Assembly (NCBI RefSeq): GCF_001269925.1
Contig: NZ_LHVO01000018.1
Location: 248,001 to 312,000 of the forward strand
Source of the DNA: Pseudomonas sp. MIACH
Lineage (GTDB): Bacteria; Pseudomonadota; Gammaproteobacteria; Pseudomonadales; Pseudomonadaceae
Reading direction: 5' to 3'
DNA: 64,000 bases
This document shows, in pieces, positions 29,167 to 38,655 of the stretch. The notes under the pieces were generated by a model, which saw nothing but the letters and a program-made list of their open reading frames with translations, was not told the origin of the DNA and searched no databases. Both the position numbers and the translations under genes were made by a program. Position 1 is the stretch's first letter. Every line of letters starts with the position of its first letter.

Positions 29167-30036
29167 ATGCCAAAAAAGTCCCACTCAGCCCTGCGTCGTA
29201 ATTTCCGTGAACTGCTTGCAACGCCCGCGTGCGTTGAAACCGCTTCTGTCTTTGACCCGATGTCCGCGCGCATCGCCGCCGACCTGGGTTTCGAAGTTGG
29301 CATCCTGGGGGGCTCTGTCGCCTCGTTGCAGGTCCTGGCGGCGCCCGATTTCGCATTGATCACGCTGAGTGAGTTCGTCGAACAGGCAACCAGGATTGGC
29401 CGCGTCGCTCAGTTGCCGTTCATTGCAGACGCCGATCACGGCTACGGCAACGCCCTGAACGTGATGCGCACGGTCGAAGAGCTCGAACGTGCCGGTGTCG
29501 CCGCGCTCACCATCGAAGACACGCTGCTGCCGGCGCAATTCGGGCGCAAATCCACTGACCTGATCTCCATCGAGGAAGGCATCGGCAAAGTCCGGGCTGC
29601 CCTGGAAGCACGTGTCGACCCCGAGCTGTCGATCATCGCCCGCACCAACGCCGGGGTGTTGCCGACCGAAGCGGTGATCGAGCGCACCCTGGCCTATCAA
29701 AAGGCCGGTGCCGATGGGATTTGCATGGTCGGTGTCAGCGACTTCGAACACCTGGAAAAGATCGCCGAAAACCTCACGGTGCCACTGATGCTGGTGACCT
29801 ACGGCAACCCCAAGCTCAATGACGCGCAACGCCTGGCCAGCCTCGGCGTGCGTGTGGTGGTGGCCGGCCACGGCGCGTATTTTGCGGCGATCAAGGCCAC
29901 CTACGACAGCCTGCGAGCCCAGCGCCAGTTGACCCACAGCACGTCGAACCTCAGCGCTACGGAGCTGACGCACACCTACACGTTGCCGGAGAGTTACGTG
30001 GCGTGGGCTGAAGAGTTCATGGATGTAAAAGAGTAA
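29167..30036 (+). CDS. Oxaloacetate decarboxylase-like (isocitrate lyase/PEP mutase superfamily)
   Basis: A 289-residue TIM-barrel enzyme of the isocitrate lyase/PEP mutase superfamily. The superfamily metal-binding region is ADADHGYGN, with ALTIEDT and SIIARTNAG following. Length and sequence style agree with the pseudomonad oxaloacetate decarboxylase of the PA4872 type, which releases CO2 from oxaloacetate. I start at the ATG at 29167 (AGGAAAG upstream), 13 codons inside the longest frame. It is a single-gene unit ended by the G/C-rich hairpin at 30051. Methylisocitrate lyase-like activity is less likely given the short length and motif details. Confidence 0.85.
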   Translation: MPKKSHSALRRNFRELLATPACVETASVFDPMSARIAADLGFEVGILGGSVASLQVLAAPDFALITLSEFVEQATRIGRVAQLPFIADADHGYGNALNVMRTVEELERAGVAALTIEDTLLPAQFGRKSTDLISIEEGIGKVRAALEARVDPELSIIARTNAGVLPTEAVIERTLAYQKAGADGICMVGVSDFEHLEKIAENLTVPLMLVTYGNPKLNDAQRLASLGVRVVVAGHGAYFAAIKATYDSLRAQRQLTHSTSNLSATELTHTYTLPESYVAWAEEFMDVKE

Positions 30037-30050
30037 TACCGAGGAGGAAC

Positions 30051-30069
30051 GAGGGGGGCAATCCCCCTC
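30051..30069 (+). terminator. Hairpin after the oxaloacetate decarboxylase-like gene
   Basis: GAGGGGG and CCCCCTC pair around a GCAAT loop; flanking GGAGGA and TCCTTC can partly extend the stem. It lies 15 bases after the stop codon. The rest of the 184-base gap before the HsdM-like gene shows no operator I can name. Confidence 0.6.
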
Positions 30070-30220
30070 CTCCTTCGATTCACCGCCCCACCACCCGCAC
30101 GTTGCCGGGCCTGCCTTTCAGCCACTCGCACCGTCAGTTCGCCGCGCGATGACTGCCAATTCTGGCTATTTGCCTCTATGCTTGGCGCCTGGATCGCCAC
30201 ACCTATCGAAAAGGACTCCG

Positions 30221-31960
30221 ATGTCGACTGAACACGCCCCTAATCAAGCCGTTGCGCTGTGGAATATCCTCGTGGCCTCCGGCCTCGCGTCTTCGCCTCA
30301 GGTCGCCGTCGAGCAAATTGCCTGCCTGATTCTGCTCAAGTATCTGGAGCATCGGCGTCTTGACCGGTCGTGGACGGCGCTACTGAAGAACGGGGACCCC
30401 GCCCCCTACCTCTCGGGCATCGCCTTTCCGCGTCTACGCCATTTCGATGTTTTTCAAGACGGGGCCGAGAAGAAACGCCTGGATTTGAATGGTCTGTTCA
30501 GCGACGCCTACTTCCAGCTGGAAGCCACCAAGCCCGAAGCCCTGGTTTCGCTATTGAAGGCCGTCGACCGGTTGTTCAACTTCGTCGAAAAAAGACCGCT
30601 CGCGGCACGCTCGGCCGGCAAGGTATTCGATGATCTGCTCAGCCTCGCCGCCGTCGGCGGAAACTCGCTCAACAGCACGCCACCGCGGCTGTCGCGATTT
30701 ATGGTGTCGTTGCTCGACCCCAGGCCCGGAGCCCGGTTGATCGACCCCGCCGTGGGTACGGCGCGGTTATTGGTCGACGCCGAACTCTATATGAACAACC
30801 GCGACACCGCTTCGCACAGACTCCCAGTGGGGATAGACACCGACAACTCGCTGGCACGCATCGGCTGGATGAGCCTGTTCTTGCACAACCTCGGCCCTGC
30901 GCAGTTGCACACCGGTAACAGTGTTTCCAGGATGCTCGACGGCCTGGCCGTCAAGGGGTTGTTGGGAAGCGGTCATTACGACTACGTCCTGTGTGACCTG
31001 CCACTGGGCAACGTCGGCGATGATGCACTGCCAGCCCAGGCGGGTTATCTGCCGCCTGCCGCATTCGGTGAAAAAAATAAACTCACCCGCAGGCTTGAGC
31101 TGCTGTTCATCTGGCGCGCCCTCGACTTGCTGAAAGTCAAGGGCCGTGCAGCGTTGGTAGTGCCCCAGGGCGTGCTCCATGGAACTACGCCGGCGCAGCG
31201 CAGATTGCGTCACGAATTGCTCGTGCGGCATGTCATCGAGGGCGTGATTTTGCTGCCGCCCGGAACACTGCCGCAGGTCTCTACCCCTGTCGCCTTGCTG
31301 GTCTTCCAAAAAGCCCAGGATTCGGAAAACGCGTCAGACCCCGACACCCGCATCGAGCCCCTGACCAGCAGCGTATGGTTCTACGACGCAGGAGAGGAAA
31401 AAAACGATCTGTACGACGCCATGGTGCACTTTCGGCAGCGAAATAAGCGGCTGAAAAGCGATGTGTATTATCAGCCGCTGGATAACACTAAACAGCCCGG
31501 CCACGACTACGTTGTGAACGACCTCGTTGTGCTGTCTACCAACGACCTGGAGGGCAGTGTTCCGGGCCCTCGGTTCATGCAGTTTTTCCCAAACCGGGCG
31601 CACGCCACCAAGCAATGGCGAGTGCCTGTTCGCGAGTGGCTGTCGAAACCCGATTGGCAAGACCTTAACGGCCAGATCAAGGGCTCCCATGACGAAGCCC
31701 AGCGCGTACGCCCGGAATATACCGCTGAGATGGCACACCGGCTGTATGTCGACGGCGTGCTGCAGGAAGGTTTCCTCGCCCCCCACTGTATCGAGGCCAA
31801 CCAATGGAGCCTGGACCTCAATGATTACCGCTGGCCTGAAGCGCCGAGGGTTCCCCAGGGCGCCAGCACGTTGGCGCTGATTGATGAGCTGCGCGCGATC
31901 GAGCAAGACATTCTCGGCCGATTGGACGGCCTGCGCTCACTGCTGGAGGCGGGCCGATGA
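30221..31960 (+). CDS. HsdM-like N6-adenine methyltransferase homologue with degenerate motifs
   Basis: A 579-residue protein with the layout of a type I restriction methyltransferase subunit. The helical N-terminal domain has ECLxLKYLE-like sequence (QIACLILLKYLE), then the Rossmann-type methyltransferase core. Motif I reads DPAVGTARLL from D175, where active HsdM has DPxxGTGG. Motif IV reads DLPL (259-262), where the catalytic tetrapeptide is NPPF/Y. Loss of the catalytic Asn-Pro-Pro suggests it cannot methylate, yet the fold seems intact (later LLKVKGRAALVVPQGVL matches HsdM). The start at 30221 is chosen because AAGGA lies upstream. Its stop overlaps the HsdS-like start by 4 bases. It may act as a DNA-recognition or sensing scaffold. 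Confidence 0.82.
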   Translation: MSTEHAPNQAVALWNILVASGLASSPQVAVEQIACLILLKYLEHRRLDRSWTALLKNGDPAPYLSGIAFPRLRHFDVFQDGAEKKRLDLNGLFSDAYFQLEATKPEALVSLLKAVDRLFNFVEKRPLAARSAGKVFDDLLSLAAVGGNSLNSTPPRLSRFMVSLLDPRPGARLIDPAVGTARLLVDAELYMNNRDTASHRLPVGIDTDNSLARIGWMSLFLHNLGPAQLHTGNSVSRMLDGLAVKGLLGSGHYDYVLCDLPLGNVGDDALPAQAGYLPPAAFGEKNKLTRRLELLFIWRALDLLKVKGRAALVVPQGVLHGTTPAQRRLRHELLVRHVIEGVILLPPGTLPQVSTPVALLVFQKAQDSENASDPDTRIEPLTSSVWFYDAGEEKNDLYDAMVHFRQRNKRLKSDVYYQPLDNTKQPGHDYVVNDLVVLSTNDLEGSVPGPRFMQFFPNRAHATKQWRVPVREWLSKPDWQDLNGQIKGSHDEAQRVRPEYTAEMAHRLYVDGVLQEGFLAPHCIEANQWSLDLNDYRWPEAPRVPQGASTLALIDELRAIEQDILGRLDGLRSLLEAGR

Positions 31961-33570
31961 GTGGCGTTTCCCCTTGGCGGGAAGTGCCGTTGTTGCATCT
32001 GTGCAAGCTCAATCCGAGGTACAGCCTGCCTGCCGATGAATTGTCCGTCGACTATGTCGACTACGCGGGAATTGACGATGAAACCGGCGAAATCCTGAAC
32101 AGCAGCCAGCGCTTGCTGGCAGACGTACCTGAAGGCACGGCCATGTTTCGCCAGGGCGATATGCTGTTCGCCGGCGTCACGTCAGGACGCTGGGTATCGG
32201 CGGTGGTCGGCGAACTGCAACACGGCGTGGGTTTCGGGCCTCAGATGAGCGTTCTGCGCCCCGGCCCCAACGTATCTGCCCGTTACCTATGGCATGTATT
32301 CCAGCAGCCCTGGCTGCGCCAGCAAGCCGCGCGCAGTAACACCTCAACGCTCAGCCAGCCAACCTTGCCCCATGGTTTTTTTCGCAACCTGCATATCGCG
32401 CTGCCATCGATGGACGAGCAGCGCTATATCGTCGACGTGCTGGAGCAGGCCGGTGTGCGCCCCTATCGGGACGCCGTAGACAGGGTCCGTCACCTCAAGC
32501 GTGAACTGGCGTCGCGGCTGATGTTAGGGCCACCAGGGCCCGGCTGGGCCTTGCTGACGTTGGCCGACATCGTTCGGGTCAACCCTGACTATGACGAAAC
32601 CGAGACAGAGTACGCCGCCGATGCCGAGGTGGCGTTCTTTAGCCAGCGTGATCTTATGGCCCCTCACCTGCGGCCGACATTGGTGCGCTTTCACGACATG
32701 CCCAACCCTGGCCGTGAAGTTCGCAGCGGCGACCTGCTGCTCGGCGCCCATCCCGACCGGGTTACCTATGGCCACGTGGGCGTAGTGCCCAAGGGGGATG
32801 TACCGACATTCGCCGCGCGCACATTGACCGTGTTGCGCCCAAGGAAAGGGGTCAGCGCTGACTACCTCGTCTCGTTGTTCAGATCTGCTTGGTTCGACCT
32901 GGCCGTGACGCCCGAGCGGCGCCTCGACGACATGTACCAGCTGGGACGCATGAAGGTCGCACTGCCCCGCTTGGCCGAGCAGCGCCGCATCGTTGGCATA
33001 CTTGACGCCGTGCCCGTGAAGAGGATCGAGGACGCCCTGGAAAAGTCCCGCGTTCTCTATCATGCACTCGCGCGCGACGCGTTCGACGGCAAGCTGTCCA
33101 CCCGTTGGCGCGCGCCTTCACCGGCATATGTCGCGCCATCACTACCAGACGATGACATCGAGGCCGCAACGGTCCTATCCAGCGCGTTCAGACGCGCCTA
33201 CCGCACCACGGCGACTGAACAACTGTCCTTGCTCCAACGCCTGGTATGGCGCGGGCTGCGTGGGCGCAGCCAGGCGCTGATCGTCGACGATCCTGAAAGC
33301 TTCGAAGCCTTCTGCACCTCGCAAGCCCTGAACCCTTTGCATCAGTACGTCAGTCCTAGCCAGGTTCGCCGAACCCTGGAACAACTATGCGCGCTGGGCT
33401 TGATCCAGCACATCAGCCTGCCGCCCCGCGCCAAGGGGAATGCAGCACCTTATCTGGCGGCGTTTCGCGCCTATCGGCAGAGCAAGGATTGGCGCAGTAA
33501 GGACGGCCTGGCATCGCGGGATGCCAAAGCATTGAGAGCAAGCATTCTCGAAGCCGAGCTGGGGTTATAA
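31957..33570 (+). CDS. HsdS-like DNA specificity protein with C-terminal extension
   Basis: A 537-residue protein made of two target-recognition half-subunits. Each ends in the conserved HsdS helix start: LPSMDEQRYIVDVLEQA (from residue 149) and LPRLAEQRRIVGILDAV (from ~337), about 187 residues apart. This is the usual HsdS arrangement, which reads a bipartite DNA target. Unlike ordinary HsdS (about 400 residues), it has an added ~150-residue C-terminal region. That region contains a possible winged-helix segment (YVSPSQVRRTLEQLCALGLIQHI). It begins inside the HsdM-like gene (ATGA overlap) and its TAA abuts the ATPase ATG with no gap, so the proteins are probably made together. Confidence 0.83.
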   Translation: MSGVSPWREVPLLHLCKLNPRYSLPADELSVDYVDYAGIDDETGEILNSSQRLLADVPEGTAMFRQGDMLFAGVTSGRWVSAVVGELQHGVGFGPQMSVLRPGPNVSARYLWHVFQQPWLRQQAARSNTSTLSQPTLPHGFFRNLHIALPSMDEQRYIVDVLEQAGVRPYRDAVDRVRHLKRELASRLMLGPPGPGWALLTLADIVRVNPDYDETETEYAADAEVAFFSQRDLMAPHLRPTLVRFHDMPNPGREVRSGDLLLGAHPDRVTYGHVGVVPKGDVPTFAARTLTVLRPRKGVSADYLVSLFRSAWFDLAVTPERRLDDMYQLGRMKVALPRLAEQRRIVGILDAVPVKRIEDALEKSRVLYHALARDAFDGKLSTRWRAPSPAYVAPSLPDDDIEAATVLSSAFRRAYRTTATEQLSLLQRLVWRGLRGRSQALIVDDPESFEAFCTSQALNPLHQYVSPSQVRRTLEQLCALGLIQHISLPPRAKGNAAPYLAAFRAYRQSKDWRSKDGLASRDAKALRASILEAELGL

Positions 33571-35427
33571 ATGCGCCTGCGCTATCTGAGTATCGATCGT
33601 TACCCTCCCCTGTCCAACGTACAGATCTGCTTCTCGAACAAGGCGCCCTGGCCGGTGCTGGGTGATGAAGCCAACCGTTGCGGGATCCATTTCATCGCCG
33701 GGCTTAACGGCAGTGGCAAGAGCCACCTGCTCAGGGCGATTTCCGCGATTTTCCTGGCGATGGCGGACGGGCAACTGCCCGGTTTTCCGTTTACGCTGAT
33801 CTATGAGTTGGGGGCCAATGAACAGTTCTGCGAAGTTGTCTTCGACAACCCTGGCAAACAAAGCGAAGCCGCCATCTGGCAGCGCACGAAAAACCCTTTT
33901 CCCAAGTATTGCGCCGAAGCGGTCTTTTCAGAGTCCCTTGACGTGTTGCGCACGGGTGGGCATGAGTCACTTGGATTCGTCACGCGGGTACCAAGGGGAA
34001 GCTTTCCCCAGGGCGTGAAAGATCTGCTGCCCAAGGTCCTCGCCTACACCTCCGGGTCGTGGAGGCCTTGGCAAGCCATCTGGCAACCCCCTCTCAGCGC
34101 CGACGCACTCCCCGATGTCAACGATCACGAACTGTACGGCCAGGGCCTGGAGCGCCCGGCCGGCTGGACTCATTACGATGAGAGCAGCGTTCGGCTCAAC
34201 GAGTTGCCGAGCCCGCCAACCAGCCCCTTGGCGTATACCAACCGGGATGCCAGTGACCTGCTCAGTCGGCCATTCCTGCTGAGCGACAATCGTCCTGATG
34301 CAGCCCTGCTGGCGGTGGCGCTGCACGATAGCCTGGTTACCCGCAGCGGCCAGGGAGAGCCTCGGTTGGTCGCGCTGCTGCAAACAGCAGGCTGGCATCA
34401 ATTGGTCAGTGTGGGCCTGCTGATTGACTTGGATAAAGTGAAGGACGCGCCGCCCGCGTTCCAGAAAAAAATCCATGACCTGCTGCTGATGGCCGGTGAT
34501 GTGATTGCAATCCCCCATCCGAATCGCTCCTTGCGCAGGGTTTATTTCGATATCGAAGGAGATGTGCCTGCTACGCGAACGTCCTGTTTCGACGCACGCT
34601 TTCACAACCAGGACATTCAACATCAGGGCGACGTACTGGCGCTGATGCTTGGGGAAGCCAGCCAAAGTCCATTCAGTCGCTTCCATGAGTTGATCCGCTG
34701 GATGGCCCTGGGCTTGGTTGGCGATCTTGAGATGTGCATTCGTCGCGATGGCAAAACCAGTCGCGAAGACGCCCTCCACGACCAAGGCATCATGGCCTAC
34801 AGCGAAATGTCGGACGGCGAACAGATGGTCCTGCGGCGCTGGGCGCTGTTTTATCTGCTGGCCGGCGAGCCTGATGCGCTGTTGCTGTTGGACGAACCCG
34901 AGACCCATTTCAATGACAGCTGGAAGCGCGAAATTGTCAGCATCATCGAGCACGCCATGGGCAGGGACAACAGCGCCGTGCTGGTGGCCAGCCATTCGTC
35001 AATTGTGTTGTCCGACGTGTTTGACGAGGAAGTCATCTTCATCGCCAAAGACAGCACCGGTCACTCCCGCGCCGGCACATTAAAAACACGCACCTTCGGC
35101 ACCGAGCCTGGGGCGCTGTTGATGTCGGTGTTCAAGGCCAAGGACAGCATCGGTTCACGGGCGAAGGCTCGCATCGAGAAATTCCTGGACGAGGTGAAAG
35201 GTATCCAAGTACCGCTGGCTGAGGACATTGCCCGCGTCGAAACCTTGATTGCGCACCTGGGCACGGGTTTCCACCGTTCGGAACTGCGGGTGCTGTTGAA
35301 CCGCTGGAAGGAAGATGACGAGGTCAGGGCATTGAAGCAACTGCTGCCAAGCTTGAAAGACGGTGCGATGCGCAACGGTGTCCTTGAGTTGCTCAAGCAA
35401 CATTACGAGGGCAAATCGGATGCTTAA
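33571..35427 (+). CDS. ABC/SMC-type AAA ATPase (PtuA/OLD-like), defence-associated
   Basis: A 618-residue ATPase. Walker A is G44-LNGSGK50-S51, very close to the N-terminus. An ABC-like signature follows at S414-DGEQ, Walker B is LLLLDEPETH (D441, E442) and the switch histidine is H475 in VASHSS. The long insert between Walker A and the signature, and the absence of a visible TOPRIM domain, fit the ATPases of Septu (PtuA) and related anti-phage systems better than OLD nucleases. The ~120 residues after the H-loop are helical and may bind the partner. It starts directly after the HsdS-like stop and overlaps the HNH gene by 8 bases. It probably controls the HNH nuclease by ATP state; this is inferred from known ATPase/HNH pairs. 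Confidence 0.85.
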   Translation: MRLRYLSIDRYPPLSNVQICFSNKAPWPVLGDEANRCGIHFIAGLNGSGKSHLLRAISAIFLAMADGQLPGFPFTLIYELGANEQFCEVVFDNPGKQSEAAIWQRTKNPFPKYCAEAVFSESLDVLRTGGHESLGFVTRVPRGSFPQGVKDLLPKVLAYTSGSWRPWQAIWQPPLSADALPDVNDHELYGQGLERPAGWTHYDESSVRLNELPSPPTSPLAYTNRDASDLLSRPFLLSDNRPDAALLAVALHDSLVTRSGQGEPRLVALLQTAGWHQLVSVGLLIDLDKVKDAPPAFQKKIHDLLLMAGDVIAIPHPNRSLRRVYFDIEGDVPATRTSCFDARFHNQDIQHQGDVLALMLGEASQSPFSRFHELIRWMALGLVGDLEMCIRRDGKTSREDALHDQGIMAYSEMSDGEQMVLRRWALFYLLAGEPDALLLLDEPETHFNDSWKREIVSIIEHAMGRDNSAVLVASHSSIVLSDVFDEEVIFIAKDSTGHSRAGTLKTRTFGTEPGALLMSVFKAKDSIGSRAKARIEKFLDEVKGIQVPLAEDIARVETLIAHLGTGFHRSELRVLLNRWKEDDEVRALKQLLPSLKDGAMRNGVLELLKQHYEGKSDA

Positions 35428-36544
35428 GCCGATTCAATACAGCAAGTGGGCACCGGCGTTGGCAGCCTGCCAGAAAATGATGCACACCTTTGCCTTGTGG
35501 TTGTGTGAACCCACGGTCCATAGCGGCCGACTCACTGAAGCAGAACTCATCAAGGCACTGGACACGCCGATCGAGGGTAAATGGCTCTGGCACTTTCTGG
35601 GGCGAAAGGTGGGTAAAACACCGCTGTTGACGCACGCCATTCGATTGGCCGATCTCAGCGTCAGCGACAAAAACAACCTGAAACAGTGGGTGATGAAAAC
35701 CAGCGATGTGTCGGGCTATTTTTCATTGACGCCCAACACCCATGTGCTCCCGATCAAAAAACCATTCCAGACCGATGCCGACTGGGACGCGCTGCAAATA
35801 CTGATGGAAGCGTTCTACTCGCCAGGGTTGCGCGAGGGATTGCCCTATGGTGTCGCGGGCAATGCCACTGACGACAAGCCCAGCCAGGTTACCTACAAGT
35901 TCTTCAAGCAGGACTTTCAGCAGATTCACAAAGTCGACGACCATCCCGATGCTCGCGAGGCGTGCGTGGTGTGTGGGGCTGAACTGGGCAAGGCGCATGT
36001 GGATCACTGGGTAGCCAAAGCGCAATTCCCGATGTTGTCAGTGTGCAAAGACAACCTCATCCCGATGTGCGACGACTGCAACGAAGCCCCGAATAAAGGA
36101 ACGGACAAGGTCCACACAGATGGCTCGTTTCAAGAGTGGTTCCATCCCTACAAACGGCCACCGGCGGGAAAGTTTGCGCTGAAGCTGCTGCCGGTCGACC
36201 TTAAGGTTGAACTGGAAAGCATCGACCCGATTGATGCACCAAGGGTTGTCAACCTGAATGGCGTGTTCAATCTGAGCGAACGCTGGAGCAAAGAAGTGCG
36301 CGCCGAATACCGTCGGGTCCAGCGCTGGCTGGAGCGCTGGCAGGTGGATAAAAAGGCCGCCCTGACAACCCAGGAACTTGATCGGGAAGTGTTGGATATG
36401 GCCAAGCGTCTTTGCGCGGCAGAACCCAATCATGCCGTGCATCAGGCATTGTTTGAGGTGATCTGCGATCCAGCTCGACTGCTGGCGTGGCAGACCGAGC
36501 TAAAAGCTGACTTCGAGGAGAAAGTAGCACTGGGCCTGGTCTGA
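35420..36544 (+). CDS. HNH endonuclease (PtuB-like partner of the ATPase)
   Basis: A 374-residue protein with a central HNH nuclease domain. Zinc-type cysteine pairs are C182/C185 (ACVVCG) and C217/C220 (MCDDCN). The catalytic D195-H196 occurs in HVDHWVAK, N212 in DNLIPMC, and N221 follows the second pair. All key positions of the beta-beta-alpha-metal fold are present, so it should be active. Residues 1-~170 and 250-374 are unassigned helical regions. The ATG overlaps the last 8 bases of the ATPase gene. Adjacent ATPase and HNH proteins are the hallmark of Septu-type defence; here the pair follows HsdM/HsdS-like proteins instead of standing alone. Confidence 0.85.
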   Translation: MLKPIQYSKWAPALAACQKMMHTFALWLCEPTVHSGRLTEAELIKALDTPIEGKWLWHFLGRKVGKTPLLTHAIRLADLSVSDKNNLKQWVMKTSDVSGYFSLTPNTHVLPIKKPFQTDADWDALQILMEAFYSPGLREGLPYGVAGNATDDKPSQVTYKFFKQDFQQIHKVDDHPDAREACVVCGAELGKAHVDHWVAKAQFPMLSVCKDNLIPMCDDCNEAPNKGTDKVHTDGSFQEWFHPYKRPPAGKFALKLLPVDLKVELESIDPIDAPRVVNLNGVFNLSERWSKEVRAEYRRVQRWLERWQVDKKAALTTQELDREVLDMAKRLCAAEPNHAVHQALFEVICDPARLLAWQTELKADFEEKVALGLV

Positions 36545-36582
36545 GCCCTGCCCGTGCAGGTAAGCCTGTCGGTACGCGGGAA

Positions 36583-37938
36583 TTATCCCACCCAGCCGAC
36601 GGCAGTCTTGGGAATAACCTCCGACTCATCCAGTTTGGACGCGAACATACTCACGGCCTGCACCGCGTCACTGGTGCTGGTGCGGATCTGCAGGATCACC
36701 GAACCTGCCTGGTCCGCCAGGTTCACCCCGCGTTGCGCACCTTCCTGGGTGGCGTTCATGCTCGTCACCGCATCGCGGGTCTCGGAGAGGATCATGCCGA
36801 TCATCTCAGCGATTTCCGCGGTGGAACGGCTGGTACGCCCGGCCAGTTGCCTGACCTCATCGGCGACCACCGCAAAACCACGGCCCTGGTCACCCGCGCG
36901 GGCAGCTTCGATGGCAGCGTTGAGCGCCAACAGGTTGGTCTGGTCGGCAATGCCGCGGATGGTATTGACGATGGCGGTAATTTGCTCCGAGCGATCGCCC
37001 AGTTGGCCGACCAATCGTGCCGAGGCTCCGATGTTGTCGGCGATGCGGCGCATTTCACTGGCGGTCTCCTGGATGACCTGGGTACCGTGCTCGGCGAACC
37101 GCTCGGTCTCGGATGAGATGTGGTAAGCCCGGGAGGCGCCGCGAGAGTCTTCCTCGAATTTCTCCACGCGCTCGGTAATGTCGCTGGCGAACTTGACGAT
37201 CTTGATCAGCTTGCCGTCGCCGTCGTAGACCGGGTTGTAACTGGCCTCCAGCCACGCGATCCGGCCATGTTTGCCAAGACGCTTGAATTGCCCGGTGAAG
37301 AATTCACCGTTGTTCAAGCGTCGCCAGAAATCGGCGTACTCGTTGCTGTTGATCAAGCTCGGCTCGCAAAACAGACGGTGGTGCTTGCCTTTGATTTCGG
37401 CCAGCGAGTATCCCATCAGGTGCAGAAAGTTCTCGTTGGCGTCCAGTACCTGCCCGCTCAAGTCGAACTCGATCACCGCCATTGCCCGGTCCAATGCCAC
37501 GAGCTTGCTGCGGGTCGCCGCTTCCTGTTCGACTTTAGCGGTGACGTCCAGCGCGTACTTGACCACTTTCAGCACCTGGCCACGCTCATCCAGCACCGGG
37601 TTGTAGCTGGCCTCCAGCCAGATGGTCTTGCCGTGGGCATCCACTCGTTTGAAGGTGCCAGAGACGAACTTGCCCGCCTTGAGTTCACCCCAGAACTGGC
37701 TGTAGGCCGGGCTGTTGGTCAGCGCCGGCAAGCAAAAGTCCCGGTGGGATTTGCTCGCCAATTGGTCGCGGCTGTAACCCAAGGTTTTCAGGAAGTTGTC
37801 GTTGGCACGCAGCACCTTGCCGTTGAGGTCAAATTCGACGATTGCCATGGAGCGTTCCAGGGCGTTGATCAGTCCTTTGTACTCGGTGACTTCGGCCATC
37901 CTGGTCGCCAGTTCTGTCTTGAGTGTTTTATTGAACAT
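36583..37938 (-). CDS. PAS-PAS methyl-accepting chemotaxis protein, soluble (BdlA-like)
   Basis: A 451-residue soluble chemoreceptor. Two PAS domains (about residues 25-140 and 147-262) are near-copies of each other: [18 protein letters not shown] and [18 protein letters not shown]. The C-terminal part carries the receptor signalling hairpin with the diagnostic [17 protein letters not shown] and [16 protein letters not shown]. No membrane segments, so it senses an internal or cofactor-borne signal such as redox state. The arrangement is that of BdlA of P. aeruginosa (biofilm dispersion), but Aer-2-like function is also possible. It converges with the HNH gene, 38 bases apart, and marks the right edge of the candidate defence operon. 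Confidence 0.88.
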   Translation of the reverse strand: MFNKTLKTELATRMAEVTEYKGLINALERSMAIVEFDLNGKVLRANDNFLKTLGYSRDQLASKSHRDFCLPALTNSPAYSQFWGELKAGKFVSGTFKRVDAHGKTIWLEASYNPVLDERGQVLKVVKYALDVTAKVEQEAATRSKLVALDRAMAVIEFDLSGQVLDANENFLHLMGYSLAEIKGKHHRLFCEPSLINSNEYADFWRRLNNGEFFTGQFKRLGKHGRIAWLEASYNPVYDGDGKLIKIVKFASDITERVEKFEEDSRGASRAYHISSETERFAEHGTQVIQETASEMRRIADNIGASARLVGQLGDRSEQITAIVNTIRGIADQTNLLALNAAIEAARAGDQGRGFAVVADEVRQLAGRTSRSTAEIAEMIGMILSETRDAVTSMNATQEGAQRGVNLADQAGSVILQIRTSTSDAVQAVSMFASKLDESEVIPKTAVGWVG

Positions 37939-38060
37939 GACCTGCCCTCAGCGCTGCGGAAAAAACCTTCTCTGATTGGCTATCGGCCGTGAAATACGCG
38001 ACTTTACGTCGTAAAAATGATTATTTTCTGACGTCAAATTCTTGTGCAGCCCCGCATGAT

Positions 38061-38549
38061 TCAAGGCTTGGCAGCGAGTGAAGCCAATCGCTCACGCATA
38101 CCGCTGCTGGCGGCCGGGCCCGCCTGCAACACACAGTGATCCAACGGTACGATCTGGCCCTCGGCACTCGCCAACATCGGCTGCACCGGTCGCCCCGTGT
38201 CCCGCTCGACCAGCTCGACACTGGTACCCTCTTCGGCGTAATGCCGGTTGCCCCAAGCCACCAGCGACATCAGCACCATGCGGAAATCCTCGCCCTTGGC
38301 GGTCGGCACATATTCATAGCGCGGCGGTCGCTCGCTGTAGGCCCTGCGCTCCAACATTCCCGCCTCCACCAACGCCGTCAGGCGGCGCGTGAGCATGTTC
38401 GGCGCAATGCCCAAGCTGCGCGAAAACTCATCGAAGCGGCGCAGCCCCTGCAACGCGTCGCGCATGATCAAGATGCTCCACCATTCCCCTACCCGTTCGA
38501 GGCTACGGGCGATGGGGCATTCGTCGCGGGTCAGGGACTTGCGCTGCAT
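38061..38549 (-). CDS. HxlR-family transcriptional regulator
   Basis: A 162-residue winged-helix regulator. The N-terminal CPIARSLERVGEWWSILIMRDAL is the HxlR signature, and RLTALVEAGMLERRAYSERPPRYEY is the recognition helix and wing. The start is the ATG at 38547-38549, which has AAGGAG about 6 bases upstream; the frame is open 13 codons further. HxlR proteins often sense quinones, aldehydes or oxidants through a cysteine; here a cysteine near the N-terminus (DECP) could do so. It is divergent from fabF with a dyad at 38589, so it probably represses itself and fabF. Confidence 0.88.
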   Translation of the reverse strand: MQRKSLTRDECPIARSLERVGEWWSILIMRDALQGLRRFDEFSRSLGIAPNMLTRRLTALVEAGMLERRAYSERPPRYEYVPTAKGEDFRMVLMSLVAWGNRHYAEEGTSVELVERDTGRPVQPMLASAEGQIVPLDHCVLQAGPAASSGMRERLASLAAKP

Positions 38550-38588
38550 AGGGCTCCTTTGAGGCGGTGCAAAATTGTGTGACGCCAT

Positions 38589-38611
38589 GTTACTTTCATC
38601 ATGATAGTGAC
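38589..38611. promoter_or_regulatory. Candidate HxlR operator
   Basis: GTTACT (38589-38594) and AGTGAC (38606-38611) form a near-perfect dyad around a central ATCATGAT palindrome, between the divergent HxlR and fabF genes. The TACT-N9-AGTA-like form is known for this family. Binding is inferred. Confidence 0.5.
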
Positions 38612-38655
38612 GTCCATAGGGTCTGAACCCTCAACGCAACCGGAGTCGATTGATC

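Noticed and set aside
28219..30221. Genomic island or prophage carrying the candidate defence operon
   Set aside because: No integrase, tRNA, attachment repeat or phage structural gene is visible nearby; only one GC-poor gene hints at transfer.
30221..36544. A complete classical type I restriction-modification system
   Set aside because: No HsdR (helicase plus nuclease) gene exists in or beside the operon, and the HsdM catalytic motif is lost.
37939..38060. Possible regulatory palindrome (gactttacgtcgtaaaa ... ttttctgacgtcaaat) upstream of the PAS chemoreceptor
   Set aside because: Repeats are imperfect and short; no recognised consensus, so not listed as a feature.
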